Positions 8,905 to 17,683 of a stretch of DNA of 64,000 nt are shown piece after piece; the stretch's first letter is position 1, and each line of letters opens with the position of its first letter. A model generated the notes under the pieces. That model ran no database searches and had not been told where the DNA came from. It was given only the letters and a program-made list of their open reading frames with translations. Origin of the DNA: Pseudomonadota bacterium (GTDB lineage Bacteria > Pseudomonadota > Gammaproteobacteria > Pseudomonadales > Azotimanducaceae). The stretch lies in NCBI GenBank assembly GCA_022571415.1, contig JACZXW010000001.1:1-64000 (forward strand). Direction: 5' to 3'. The position numbers and the translations under genes are program-made.

Positions 8905-9954
8905 ATGTTCGAGCGAATGCTTTTTATTCTGCTGTTTGGGTTTGTGGCGAGTTCTGCTTCGGCTGAATCTGGGATCCCGGTAAAGGTTGTTGTGGTATCG
9001 ATGTTCGAGAGTGGCGAGGTAACTGGCGATAAACCGGGAGAATTTCAGTTCTGGGTGGAGAGGCTTGACCTCAAGAACGTCTATCCCTTCGAGATGGGCG
9101 AATATGAGCTTCGCATGAATGACGACGGGGTGCTTGGCATTTGTCTCGGTGGTGGTATCCCCAATGCGACCGCGTCGATTATGGCGCTCGGTCTGGACAC
9201 GCGTTTTGATCTGACTAAAGCCTATTGGCTGATTGCTGGCATTTCCGGGGCTGACCCGAAGGATATGTCACTGGGTTCTGCGGCCTGGGCACGCTGGGTC
9301 ATCGATGGCGATCTGCTGTATGAAATTGATGCCCGTGAAATACCGGCGGGTTGGCCCTATGGCATGATTCCGCTTGGTGCACAAAAACCAGCCGACGGAC
9401 CCCAGGATATCAGGACGGGGTGGTCGCTCAATACGATTGCCTTTGAACTCAACCAGGGCCTGGTCAACTGGGCATTCAGGGTGAGCAAGGACACGGTTAT
9501 TCCTGATGGTGTGGGCATCAAGAGCTTTCGCCAGCAGTTCGACGGCTACCCTACTGCGCAGAAACCGCCTTTCGTTACCATCGGCGAAACGCTTTCCGCG
9601 AGTACCTACTGGCATGGTGAGCTCATGAGCAGGTGGGCCAACGACTGGGTCAAGCTTTATAGCAATGAGCAGATGAACTTCATGACCGCCAACATGGAAG
9701 ACAGCGGTACCTTAACGGCATTACATCGGCTAGGTAGAGTGAAGCTGATAGATCCGGAGCGGATCATGGTGCTCAGGACGGCTAGCAATTTCACCATACC
9801 GCCACCGGGTAAGGATGCAGCATGGAGTAGTACCGCGCCATACCCGGACGATGGTCTTCCTGCCAAAGAGGCGGCTTTCAGGGTCGGTAACGCTGTGGTG
9901 AAGGAAATACTGGCTAACTGGGATCTTTTCAAAGATTCTTTGCCCGGACAATAG
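8905..9954 (+). CDS. NUP-family purine nucleoside protein, periplasmic
   Basis: Complete NUP-family protein of 349 residues. The first ~21 residues form a Sec signal peptide (ending SSASA-ES), after which the protein is soluble: no transmembrane helix is visible. That does not fit a permease and suggests a periplasmic nucleoside-handling enzyme; PNP-like folds have been proposed for the family. KPPFV, WANDWV, NMEDSGT and [10 protein letters not shown] match the truncated paralogue at the window start. ATG 8905 follows AAAGGAGA. With the divergent CNT transporter it makes a capture-and-uptake pair. Confidence 0.87.
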   Translation: MFERMLFILLFGFVASSASAESGIPVKVVVVSMFESGEVTGDKPGEFQFWVERLDLKNVYPFEMGEYELRMNDDGVLGICLGGGIPNATASIMALGLDTRFDLTKAYWLIAGISGADPKDMSLGSAAWARWVIDGDLLYEIDAREIPAGWPYGMIPLGAQKPADGPQDIRTGWSLNTIAFELNQGLVNWAFRVSKDTVIPDGVGIKSFRQQFDGYPTAQKPPFVTIGETLSASTYWHGELMSRWANDWVKLYSNEQMNFMTANMEDSGTLTALHRLGRVKLIDPERIMVLRTASNFTIPPPGKDAAWSSTAPYPDDGLPAKEAAFRVGNAVVKEILANWDLFKDSLPGQ

Positions 9955-10193
9955 CCAGACCTATACCCGGTTCTGGTGGGAACAGACCTTAATCAGACCT
10001 TCCCCAGGCAACACTGGAGTCGTTTCAGAACCGCTGATGAAGTGTTGATATTACCGCTCGTCCCGAATTTCAAACCGCTGTCGCCGTTCGTCGAAAAATC
10101 AAGTGAAGCACGTCACAGTTTTATGACCTGAATGAGATTTGTTCGGAGCATCCAATTAATCTTCCTTTTATTAGCAATAATTGGAGATTGGAG

Positions 10194-10511
10194 ATGACAG
10201 TAACGACACTCATACGCAGTGCCATTGTGTTTTTCATTCTAGCAGTTACTCTTGGCACCAATTTGGAAGACAACATCATCGCCCGTTTGGGGCTGACGGC
10301 CAACTATGGGTATGTTATCGGCGCGGCACTCATAGGTACGGCTCTCATCGCAGGGCGGAATACATTTATCATTGCAGCAATTGTCGTCATCAGTTTAAAC
10401 GCCAACATGCCCATGGACTTCGTTCTGAACTTCGGTTTTGACCGGGATTATTATGCAGGATTGCTCGTGGCGATCGTATTTCTGCCTTTTTTCGTCAGGG
10501 TGCTGGAGTGA
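10194..10511 (+). CDS. Small membrane protein of unknown function
   Basis: A protein of 105 residues, mostly hydrophobic, with about four membrane segments (SAIVFFILAVTLGT, YVIGAALIGTALIA, TFIIAAIVVISLNA, LLVAIVFLPFFV). ATG 10194 has GGAG seven bases upstream. No family is recognised. It ends 9 bases before the convergent hydroxylase stop. The 239 bases between the NUP gene and this one show no RNA gene or repeat. Confidence 0.65.
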   Translation: MTVTTLIRSAIVFFILAVTLGTNLEDNIIARLGLTANYGYVIGAALIGTALIAGRNTFIIAAIVVISLNANMPMDFVLNFGFDRDYYAGLLVAIVFLPFFVRVLE

Positions 10512-10520
10512 TTCTGAAAT

Positions 10521-12275
10521 TTAAGGATAGCGATCTGCCTGCGCGATAACCCGTTCGATGCCCTGGACAATCAGGTTGTGAATTGAATCATCAATTCCAA
10601 CGAGTTCAGTAAGCCGCAAATGTAAGGGCTCGGCGTCGGCTGCGTCCTTCAGTACTGTCGTCTCGTAAAGCTCGAACAGCAGGAGCCATTCGTCAGCATG
10701 GTTTTCGAGAATATCGGAACGTAATTGCTGCAGGATCCCCAAGTCAATGGATTGTTTCTCGCGCAAATCCCGCATGGTTTGATAAACTTTGAACAGGAGC
10801 TGTTCTGGCTCTGACCAGTGTCGAGTGGCTGTTTTTTCCGCCGGTGGATTGTGTAGCTGGAAGGTGGATGGATCAGCGGAACCACCGGTTACCGAAATAA
10901 TTTCAGTGCCGATTGCCATATCGTATTGACCCCAGTCGCGTTCAAACAGTATTGCACCGGCAACGTCAGTAACCTGACAATTTTTCAAGCTGAACAGAAT
11001 ATTCTTCTGGTTCCGCCGCTCGATCTTTATCAGGTCGCCTTCGACAACGACTCCCGAGACGAATTCCAGTTTTGCCGGTGTTCCCACCTCAATTCCCGCG
11101 AAGCGAAGCTCATCAATGCTGTATTCGGACAGGCAACGACTGAATTCGTTGATCTGGCCTAGGGGTGAACCCAATCCGCCTGGGTGACAATCAATACCCT
11201 GATCAACAAGCTGTACGCCGTTCCACACCAGCTGTGTTGGTCCAGTGGTTCTTATATAGGCAATATTATCCATGGTGTCCGTGACCACTTCCGAGATGAT
11301 GCCACTGACCTGGATCCCGGAGTTATAAACCAGAGTGCAGACGGTTTCACTGGCGATGGCTTCTCTTACCGATGGGGCGCCGCCTCTTGTCTGGGTCATG
11401 CCTTTAGCCGCGTCTTCAAGTACCTGGCTAAGGTGGCGGCAGCTATGGGTGACGTAAAGCTGGGGCTGTTCGGTGGTAATGTCGTAGGACTGTCCGATGG
11501 CGTCAATGGTCAGTAATTTTTTCTCGACCGCAGAATCATCCAGGCAATTTTTGCTTTCACCGAGTGAGGAGAGGAGTCCCGCACCAAATATTTTGTAGTC
11601 AGAAAGATCGCCTACCAGGCCGTACTCCACGGTCCACCAGTGTAATCTGGCCAGGAGCGCGGCTTCCGAAGAATTATCATTGGCAGCCGTTGCGTCGCTT
11701 AAGCGACGCCCGGCTTGCTGCATTTCCGCCTCGGTGGCATTGGGATTTTCTTTGGTGATGGATAGGTGGCGAATGGCTTCGAAGACAATTTCGTCCTGTT
11801 TCGAGGACAGTGCTTTCATGCCAATTTCACCGAACTTCTGCAGAAATTCCGCATAGTCCACATCAATCAGGAAAGGCGCGTGACCGGCAGACTCATGCAG
11901 TATATCGGGTGCAGGGGTGTATAAAATCTGGTCAAGGGTGCGCATGTTCATGGCGATCACGAGGATCCGGCGTGACTGAAATTCCATAAAGACCGCAGGT
12001 GGGATAAAGCCGTCAACCCCGAGCGCTTTCCAGCCAATGTGTCTCAAGCAGGTGTTCATGTCCTCAATGGAGGGAATGCGCTCAATGCTGATGCCGGTAC
12101 GTCGTAACCCTTCGAGATAAACAGGATGTGCGGTTTCAGCTAACTGAAATTGAAGCTGGAGCATCAGGAAACGCCACACCGCATGGTCACGAGGGGTGTA
12201 GGCCCCATAGTCCTGAACCTGCACAAAACAGCGAAGATGGGTCGGTAAAGCGGAAATAATGTCCTGTTGTTGCAT
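10521..12275 (-). CDS. Aromatic amino acid hydroxylase with long C-terminal extension
   Basis: Pterin- and iron-dependent hydroxylase, probably acting on phenylalanine. The catalytic domain fills about residues 1-270: the facial triad is H127 and H132 (DILHESAGHAPF) and E217 (WWTVEYGL), and FGAGLLSSLGE follows. About 310 more residues follow that do not match the usual ~270-residue bacterial enzyme; similar ~580-residue forms occur in Bacteroidetes and other phyla. ATG 12275 has GGAGGG upstream and lies 7 bases after the ThDP-enzyme stop, so the two form an operon. The substrate (Phe, Tyr or Trp) is not decided by sequence. Confidence 0.85.
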   Translation of the reverse strand: MQQQDIISALPTHLRCFVQVQDYGAYTPRDHAVWRFLMLQLQFQLAETAHPVYLEGLRRTGISIERIPSIEDMNTCLRHIGWKALGVDGFIPPAVFMEFQSRRILVIAMNMRTLDQILYTPAPDILHESAGHAPFLIDVDYAEFLQKFGEIGMKALSSKQDEIVFEAIRHLSITKENPNATEAEMQQAGRRLSDATAANDNSSEAALLARLHWWTVEYGLVGDLSDYKIFGAGLLSSLGESKNCLDDSAVEKKLLTIDAIGQSYDITTEQPQLYVTHSCRHLSQVLEDAAKGMTQTRGGAPSVREAIASETVCTLVYNSGIQVSGIISEVVTDTMDNIAYIRTTGPTQLVWNGVQLVDQGIDCHPGGLGSPLGQINEFSRCLSEYSIDELRFAGIEVGTPAKLEFVSGVVVEGDLIKIERRNQKNILFSLKNCQVTDVAGAILFERDWGQYDMAIGTEIISVTGGSADPSTFQLHNPPAEKTATRHWSEPEQLLFKVYQTMRDLREKQSIDLGILQQLRSDILENHADEWLLLFELYETTVLKDAADAEPLHLRLTELVGIDDSIHNLIVQGIERVIAQADRYP

Positions 12276-12282
12276 GCCGTGC

Positions 12283-13908
12283 TTAACCCTCCGGCAAAAT
12301 ACTGCCTTGCATCGGTTCGAGTTCACGCATGTCGATATTCAACAGGCAGGGACCATCTTCATCCATCGCCTGGGCAAATGCAGATTTGAATTCCTCAAGG
12401 GACTGAACGTTAAATCCGGTTACCCCCATACTTTCTGCAAACATCTTGAAATCAACAAAGCCGAGATCTACCTCAAACATATTACCGTCGAATTGCCTCT
12501 TCTGCAGACCGCGCAGTACGCCGTAACCGCCATCATTAAAAACACACACGACTAGCGGCACGCTATATTGGGCAGCGGTAGCGAGTTCAGTTGCATGTAA
12601 CATGAATCCGCCATCGCCATGAATAACTACGGTTTTCTTGCCAGTGCCGATAGCCATGCCAATAGCCAGTGGTAGTCCCGGGCCGATGGCACCGGAGTTT
12701 GGGCCGATAAAGGTACCTGGTTCGTAAATTTCCAGAAGCTGGTTGGCAAAATTGTAGGCTGGTACGGTCGAATCGCGCACAATATTACCATCTCTTGGCA
12801 GGTTGGCCCGAATCGACTCCATGATCCCTTCGTAGTCGGGGCCAATGCGTTTGCGCAGGCCCAGCTTTACGCCTTTGGCAGATTGTTGAATCTTCTGCAG
12901 AAACGGGTCATTCCCGGGTTCCGCATTGAGTTGCAGCAGGATAGCTTCCAGCAGCTGTCTGGCATCGCCCTCAATGGCAAGGTCCGCAGCGTACGTCAGG
13001 TTAAGCGAAGCGGGATCGATATCCAGATGCAGAAGTTTACCGGGGGGCTTCAAGTTTGCACCGCTGCCGTTCACACCGACCTGAAACCGGGTGCCGATGG
13101 CGATGGTCAGTTCACAGTCTTTGAGGTCATCGTGTAAGCGCCTGCTCTGGTACAGGTTGCCAATGCACAATGGATGATCTTCGGGAATGACCCCGCGACC
13201 GTTTGCAGTCGTAAAGACTGGTGCATTCAATATCTCTGCAAACTGGATAAGCGCCTGGCTCGCCTTGCCTCGAGTTACCCCACCGCCGGCTATGATGATG
13301 CGTTTCTTGTGCATTCCAATAAGCTCTGCGGCCTGGGTCACGAGGGATGAGTCCGGTGGGTTAAGGCTTGCCGGGGCGAATTGGTGGGTACCTGTTTGAG
13401 TATTGTTGTATTGCAGGTCAATGGGGATTTCCACAGCGCCCGGTTGCGGACGACCCGAAAACATATCGCTTGCAACCTGCAGAATGAACTCTTCAATCTG
13501 GCTTGCGAACCTTGGAGATTCGGCCCGCCTGGTAACGGTGCGCAACATCTGAAGCTGGTTTTCAGCTTCATGGACATACCCATGATGCTTGCCGTAAAAC
13601 GCGGTTTCTGCCTGGCCGGTGATGAGCAGTACAGGAGAGGAAGCATAACTTGCCTCGTACAATCCCGTGATGGTGTTGGTCGTTCCCGGGCCGGTGCTGG
13701 CAATGACGACCCCGATCTTCCCCGTGGCCCGCGCATATCCGTCTGCCGCATGGGTGGCGCCCATTTCATGTCGGGTGTCAATAATCTTGATGCTGCCATC
13801 ACGGTTAATGGCGTCGAATATCGGCATGTTGTGAATACTCACAATGCCAAATACGTGTTCGACACATAGCTTTTTCAAGGCAGATACTACGGCATCAGCA
13901 CCCGTCAC
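12283..13908 (-). CDS. Thiamine diphosphate-dependent enzyme (acetolactate synthase/decarboxylase family)
   Basis: A 541-residue ThDP enzyme with the three usual domains. The N-terminal PYR domain carries the activating Glu (DTRHEMGATHAADGYAR, about E48), the middle domain has IIIAGGGVTRGKA, and the C-terminal PP domain has the metal-ThDP motif GDGGFMLHATEL...NDGGYG. Catalysis could be a 2-keto acid decarboxylation or carboligation; the substrate is unknown. Pairing with an aromatic amino acid hydroxylase suggests an aromatic 2-keto acid, by inference. The start is GTG 13908, with GAAGGA upstream, and abuts the left arm of a large palindromic element. Confidence 0.87.
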   Translation of the reverse strand: MTGADAVVSALKKLCVEHVFGIVSIHNMPIFDAINRDGSIKIIDTRHEMGATHAADGYARATGKIGVVIASTGPGTTNTITGLYEASYASSPVLLITGQAETAFYGKHHGYVHEAENQLQMLRTVTRRAESPRFASQIEEFILQVASDMFSGRPQPGAVEIPIDLQYNNTQTGTHQFAPASLNPPDSSLVTQAAELIGMHKKRIIIAGGGVTRGKASQALIQFAEILNAPVFTTANGRGVIPEDHPLCIGNLYQSRRLHDDLKDCELTIAIGTRFQVGVNGSGANLKPPGKLLHLDIDPASLNLTYAADLAIEGDARQLLEAILLQLNAEPGNDPFLQKIQQSAKGVKLGLRKRIGPDYEGIMESIRANLPRDGNIVRDSTVPAYNFANQLLEIYEPGTFIGPNSGAIGPGLPLAIGMAIGTGKKTVVIHGDGGFMLHATELATAAQYSVPLVVCVFNDGGYGVLRGLQKRQFDGNMFEVDLGFVDFKMFAESMGVTGFNVQSLEEFKSAFAQAMDEDGPCLLNIDMRELEPMQGSILPEG

Positions 13909-14233
13909 TAGTAGTCCTTCAAGGTGATATTGTCATATTCAGCGAGTCGGGAAGCGCTTGGCCGCAAGGCGCGCCTCGCAGGGAATGGCCCAGTCCTTTT
14001 CAAGAGTCGCAACACCGCGGACGAGCGCTTCCCGGCTCGCCCGAAGGGAGCGAACCAAATGATCCAATCCTGCGTTGCAGTCCTTGGAAAGGACTCGGCG
14101 TCCCCGACTCGGCGTCCCCGACTCGGCGTCCCCGACTCGGCGTCCCCGACTCGCCATTCCCTGCGAACTGCGCTTTGTCTTGAATCATTTGGATCGCTCT
14201 GAACATGACAATATCACCTTGAAGGACTACTAG
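13908..14233. repeat. Nested palindromic element A upstream of the ThDP-enzyme gene
   Basis: Outer arms of 33 bp (13908-13940 and 14201-14233, one mismatch) are inverted copies of each other and both contain the ribosome-binding leader of the ThDP gene (CTTGAAGGACTACTAG). Inside are further inverted pairs: GCGAGTCGGG/CCCGACTCGC, CGCAGGGAATGG/CCATTCCCTGCG, and a 20-bp pair around AACCAAATGATCC. Four exact 14-bp direct repeats GGCGTCCCCGACTC lie at 14097-14152. No plausible coding frame is present. It fills the gap before the small Arg-rich frame at 14300. Confidence 0.88.
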
Positions 14234-14299
14234 ACCCCTAATTGTTTATTTCAGGCAGTATGCCGTACCCGCAGATCACGGGTAAAGGGAGAAATGGGA

Positions 14300-14455
14300 C
14301 TAGGCAGCTCTTCTGGATATGGCCCGACGCTTGTCAGCACGTCGTGATTGTATTCTTCGCTCGGTTTCGTAGGTTTCGTTGCGGGTCCTGCGCTCATTTT
14401 TGCGGCGGCCGTCACTTCGGCGGTCGCTGACACTTATACGATGTTCTGTAGTCAT
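14300..14455 (-). CDS. Possible small arginine-rich protein
   Basis: About 51 residues from ATG 14455, with repeated D/E-R-R motifs (SDRRSDGRRKNERR, ETERRIQSRR, DKRRAISRR). Short RRxxDRR proteins of unknown role occur in many gammaproteobacteria, which is the only support. The nearest purine-rich stretch (GAAGGT) is rather far from the ATG, and a longer start at 14515 is possible. It points toward element A and the ThDP gene. Confidence 0.4.
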   Translation of the reverse strand: MTTEHRISVSDRRSDGRRKNERRTRNETYETERRIQSRRADKRRAISRRAA

Positions 14456-14663
14456 TTTTGTAATTCTACCTTCTGTAGTGACCCTATAGTCGTTGTTTTT
14501 ACCTGCTGGGGTCAAGTCCGCTTGTCAGTAAGACGTTTTTCCTGAAATTCATTGCCAACCCCAGGTAGAGGAACCCACGCCGGGCAAAATGTTATGATGA
14601 CGTTCCTCATGATGCCAACTGTTCCTCATCAAACTTATCCACGACCAGCGTCCAATGTAGCCG

Positions 14664-16796
14664 ATGTTAAGTGATGATCTTAAAGATGAGATTCAAGTCG
14701 CGTATACACGCTTGCTCTCGGAAAAGGGCTACAGGGCGCGACACTGTCAGCGTTTAATGATTGCTGATATTGCGCGCACGATTGGAAATGTTGAGACTAA
14801 CGATGAGGGTGAGCGGCTGGAAGGTCCCAACATTTGTGTAGTCGAGGCGGGAACCGGTACCGGCAAGACTATCGCCTATGCTATTGCCGCGTTGCCTATT
14901 GCCAAGGCTCTGGGTAAACGACTGGTGATTTCCACTGCGACCATCGCCCTGCAGGAACAGATTGTGAATCTTGACCTGCCGGACATCAGGAAGCATGCGG
15001 GTCTGGACTTTTCCTTCGTGCTTGCAAAAGGTAGGAGACGCTATTTGTGCCTTTCCCGGCTGGACCTCGCATTGCAGGAGATGGGCTCGCTGAACCAGAC
15101 AATGGCACTTTATGATGATGAAAGATTTGAACCGGAGGAATCTCATCGAGTGCTTTACCAGAACATGATGGAAAGCCTCGGTCGGGGTGAGTGGGATGGA
15201 GACCGGGACAATTGGCAGGTCGAAATCGACAACCCGGCCTGGCTCCGGGTAAGTACGGATCATGTTCAATGTACCGGCAAGCGTTGTTCACACTATGAGA
15301 ATTGCTTTTTTTATCGCGCCAGAGAGAGGGTTCATAAAGTAGATTGTATTGTCACCAACCACGATCTTGTTTTAGCGGATATCATGATGGGTGGTGGCGC
15401 GGTCCTGCCAGCACCCGAGGATACAATCTATATATTCGATGAAGGCCATCACCTGCCGGAAAAAGCAGGCAATCACTTTTCCAATTTCCTGGCGCTGCAT
15501 TCCTGCCAGGGCTGGTTGTCACAAATCCCGGCGTCGTTGATCCAGATGACAGCCGAAATGCAGCAGGTTGGCATCCTTCCCGGTGGGCAGGGTCAGTTTG
15601 AAGAAGCGGTCAACGATGCGATTGCCGGGATTGATCAGATGTCCAGTCTGGTGGAGCCGCTTACCGAAGATGCCAGGCACGATGAAGATGGCTGGCAATT
15701 TCGATTTCCGATGGGTGTGGTGACTGAAGATATTCGACAGTTTAGCGACGACCTGTTGCGATCCTTTACGAGACTTTTCAATCTCATCGAGAGATTGGTT
15801 GTAACGCTGGAAGAGCGCCTGGGCGATACCAATGAAAACGACGATGAGCGCTGTGAATACTGGTTGCCGGTCATCTCGGCAATGGCAGCACGAGTTAAAG
15901 CCGGTGCGAAGCTGTGGTCAGTCTATCAGCAGGAAGACGACCCGGAACGACCGCCCAATGCCCGCTGGATCACGTTCCGGGAAGCCAGCAGCCAAAATGG
16001 TATCGAGATTCTGTTCAGTGCCTGCCCGATTTCAGTCAGCGATGCATTGGCAGAGTTGCTGTGGTCAAGAACATTTGCCGCGGTTATCACTTCAGCCACG
16101 CTTTCAATGGGTGGTGACTTTACCCGGTTTCGTGAACAGGTGGGGATTTCAGCTGATAACCTCTTCGATGCTCTGCCGAGCCCCTTCAGGTTCCATGAAC
16201 AGGCGGTGTTAACTGTACCGCCAATGTCAACAGATCCGAGGGAAGCCAACGATCATACAGAGGAAATATGGCAACTGCTGCCTGACATTCTGAAAGACGA
16301 GGCTGGTTCCCTGGTGCTGTTTACTTCCTGGAGGCAGATGCTGGCGGTCATTGATGGAATCGACCCGCAGTTTGCTGAAATCGTGTTGAGCCAGGGGACT
16401 TTGCCCAAAGCAGAGATTGTGAGCCAACACAAACAACGGATTGACCAGGGTAACGCCAGTTGCATTTTCGGTTTGGCGAGTTTTGCAGAAGGTATCGATC
16501 TTCCGGGAAACTATTGCAGTCATGTTGTACTGACGAAAATACCATTTTCAGTGCCCGATGATCCGGTCGGTGCGACCTTAAGTGAATGGATTGAATCTGA
16601 AGGCAGAAACTCCTTCCAGGAGATCATGATCCCTGATGCGGCACGTAGAATGGTACAGGCATGCGGCAGGTTACTGCGAACAGAGACTGATATTGGGCGC
16701 ATTACAATCCTGGATAGAAGGCTGGTCACCCAGCGTTACGGTGCTCAATTGCTTGACGCGCTACCGCCGTTTCGCCGGGAGCTGGGCAATGGATAA
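14664..16796 (+). CDS. dinG: ATP-dependent DNA helicase DinG
   Basis: XPD/Rad3-like 5'-3' superfamily 2 helicase of 710 residues with an iron-sulfur cluster, acting on damaged DNA, R-loops and replication conflicts. Walker A is EAGTGTGKTIAYA; cluster cysteines are seen at RRYLCLSRL and CTGKRCSHYENC; Walker B is IFDEGHHLP; motif VI is MVQACGRLLRTETDIG. The length matches E. coli DinG (716). The next gene starts inside its last codons, so the two are co-translated. Confidence 0.95.
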   Translation: MLSDDLKDEIQVAYTRLLSEKGYRARHCQRLMIADIARTIGNVETNDEGERLEGPNICVVEAGTGTGKTIAYAIAALPIAKALGKRLVISTATIALQEQIVNLDLPDIRKHAGLDFSFVLAKGRRRYLCLSRLDLALQEMGSLNQTMALYDDERFEPEESHRVLYQNMMESLGRGEWDGDRDNWQVEIDNPAWLRVSTDHVQCTGKRCSHYENCFFYRARERVHKVDCIVTNHDLVLADIMMGGGAVLPAPEDTIYIFDEGHHLPEKAGNHFSNFLALHSCQGWLSQIPASLIQMTAEMQQVGILPGGQGQFEEAVNDAIAGIDQMSSLVEPLTEDARHDEDGWQFRFPMGVVTEDIRQFSDDLLRSFTRLFNLIERLVVTLEERLGDTNENDDERCEYWLPVISAMAARVKAGAKLWSVYQQEDDPERPPNARWITFREASSQNGIEILFSACPISVSDALAELLWSRTFAAVITSATLSMGGDFTRFREQVGISADNLFDALPSPFRFHEQAVLTVPPMSTDPREANDHTEEIWQLLPDILKDEAGSLVLFTSWRQMLAVIDGIDPQFAEIVLSQGTLPKAEIVSQHKQRIDQGNASCIFGLASFAEGIDLPGNYCSHVVLTKIPFSVPDDPVGATLSEWIESEGRNSFQEIMIPDAARRMVQACGRLLRTETDIGRITILDRRLVTQRYGAQLLDALPPFRRELGNG

Positions 16797-17619
16797 AAAT
16801 GAGTTTACTGAACTGGCTTTGGCCAGGGGTGTTACCGATCCCAACTACTATGGTGCGATTCTATCGATAGCGAATAAGATCACTTTGAAAAAAGGGTCAG
16901 ACCTGTTGACCGTTGGCATTGCCGGTGCCCAGGGTAGCGGCAAATCGACCCTGGCAGCCATGTTGGTCATTATCTTGCAGAAAGTCGCCGGATATCGAGC
17001 TGCAGTGTTGTCCCTGGATGATTTTTACAAAACACGACAAGAGCGGGCGCAGATGGCGATTGACATTCATCCGTTGTTCGCGGTTCGTGGTGTGCCGGGC
17101 ACACATGATGTGGCGTTGCTGAACCGTGTCATTGCAAGTATTAAAGCGGGTCAGGCAACAACCCATCCGGTGTTTAACAAAGCGGAAGACGATCGGGACG
17201 AAGCATGGCGAAACGTGCAATGCCTCGATGTGCTGGTGCTGGAAGGCTGGTGCCTGGGAGCAAAGCCACAGGTCGAAAGTTCGCTGCTTATCCCGATTAA
17301 CCAGCTGGAAGAAACCAGTGATCCGGATGGCACCTGGCGCCGCAGGGTGAATGCAGAATTGGCATCAACTGAATATCAGCGGCTGTTTGACTGCGACATC
17401 AATACCTTTCTTGCTGTGCCGGATATGGAGTCGGTATTCCGCTGGCGCCTGCAGCAGGAGCAGAACCTGCCGGTCGGAACCAGGGTTATGGGTGAAGCTG
17501 GCGTTCGAGAGTTCCTCATGTACTTTGAGAGAATCACCAGGGCGATGCTTGAAGAAATGCCGGGGCGTGTTGACATAACGCTGTCCCTGGATAAGACGCA
17601 TTGTCTGGATTCCCGCTAG
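16789..17619 (+). CDS. D-glycerate 3-kinase-like P-loop kinase
   Basis: A 276-residue kinase of the plant GLYK/yeast Tda10 group. The P-loop is GIAGAQGSGKSTLAAML, followed by LSLDDFYKTRQERAQMA, HPLFAVRGVPGTHD, FNKAEDDRDE and LEGWCLGAKP, which fit glycerate 3-kinase. The likely reaction is glycerate plus ATP to 3-phosphoglycerate. ATG 16789 overlaps the dinG stop by 8 bases; a longer frame back to 16636 would lie within dinG and is rejected. In this cluster glycerate could come from glyoxylate made by ureidoglycolate lyase, but no linking enzymes are in the window. Confidence 0.87.
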   Translation: MDKNEFTELALARGVTDPNYYGAILSIANKITLKKGSDLLTVGIAGAQGSGKSTLAAMLVIILQKVAGYRAAVLSLDDFYKTRQERAQMAIDIHPLFAVRGVPGTHDVALLNRVIASIKAGQATTHPVFNKAEDDRDEAWRNVQCLDVLVLEGWCLGAKPQVESSLLIPINQLEETSDPDGTWRRRVNAELASTEYQRLFDCDINTFLAVPDMESVFRWRLQQEQNLPVGTRVMGEAGVREFLMYFERITRAMLEEMPGRVDITLSLDKTHCLDSR

Positions 17620-17683
17620 TTCAGGTTGTATTCAGTCTTGACCCACTATTCTGGTTACCACTCAGTTAAGAAAGGTGGCAACA

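Noticed and set aside
13939-14157. Coding frames inside palindromic element A
   Set aside because: They consist of translated 14-bp and inverted repeats and have no start context or family pattern.
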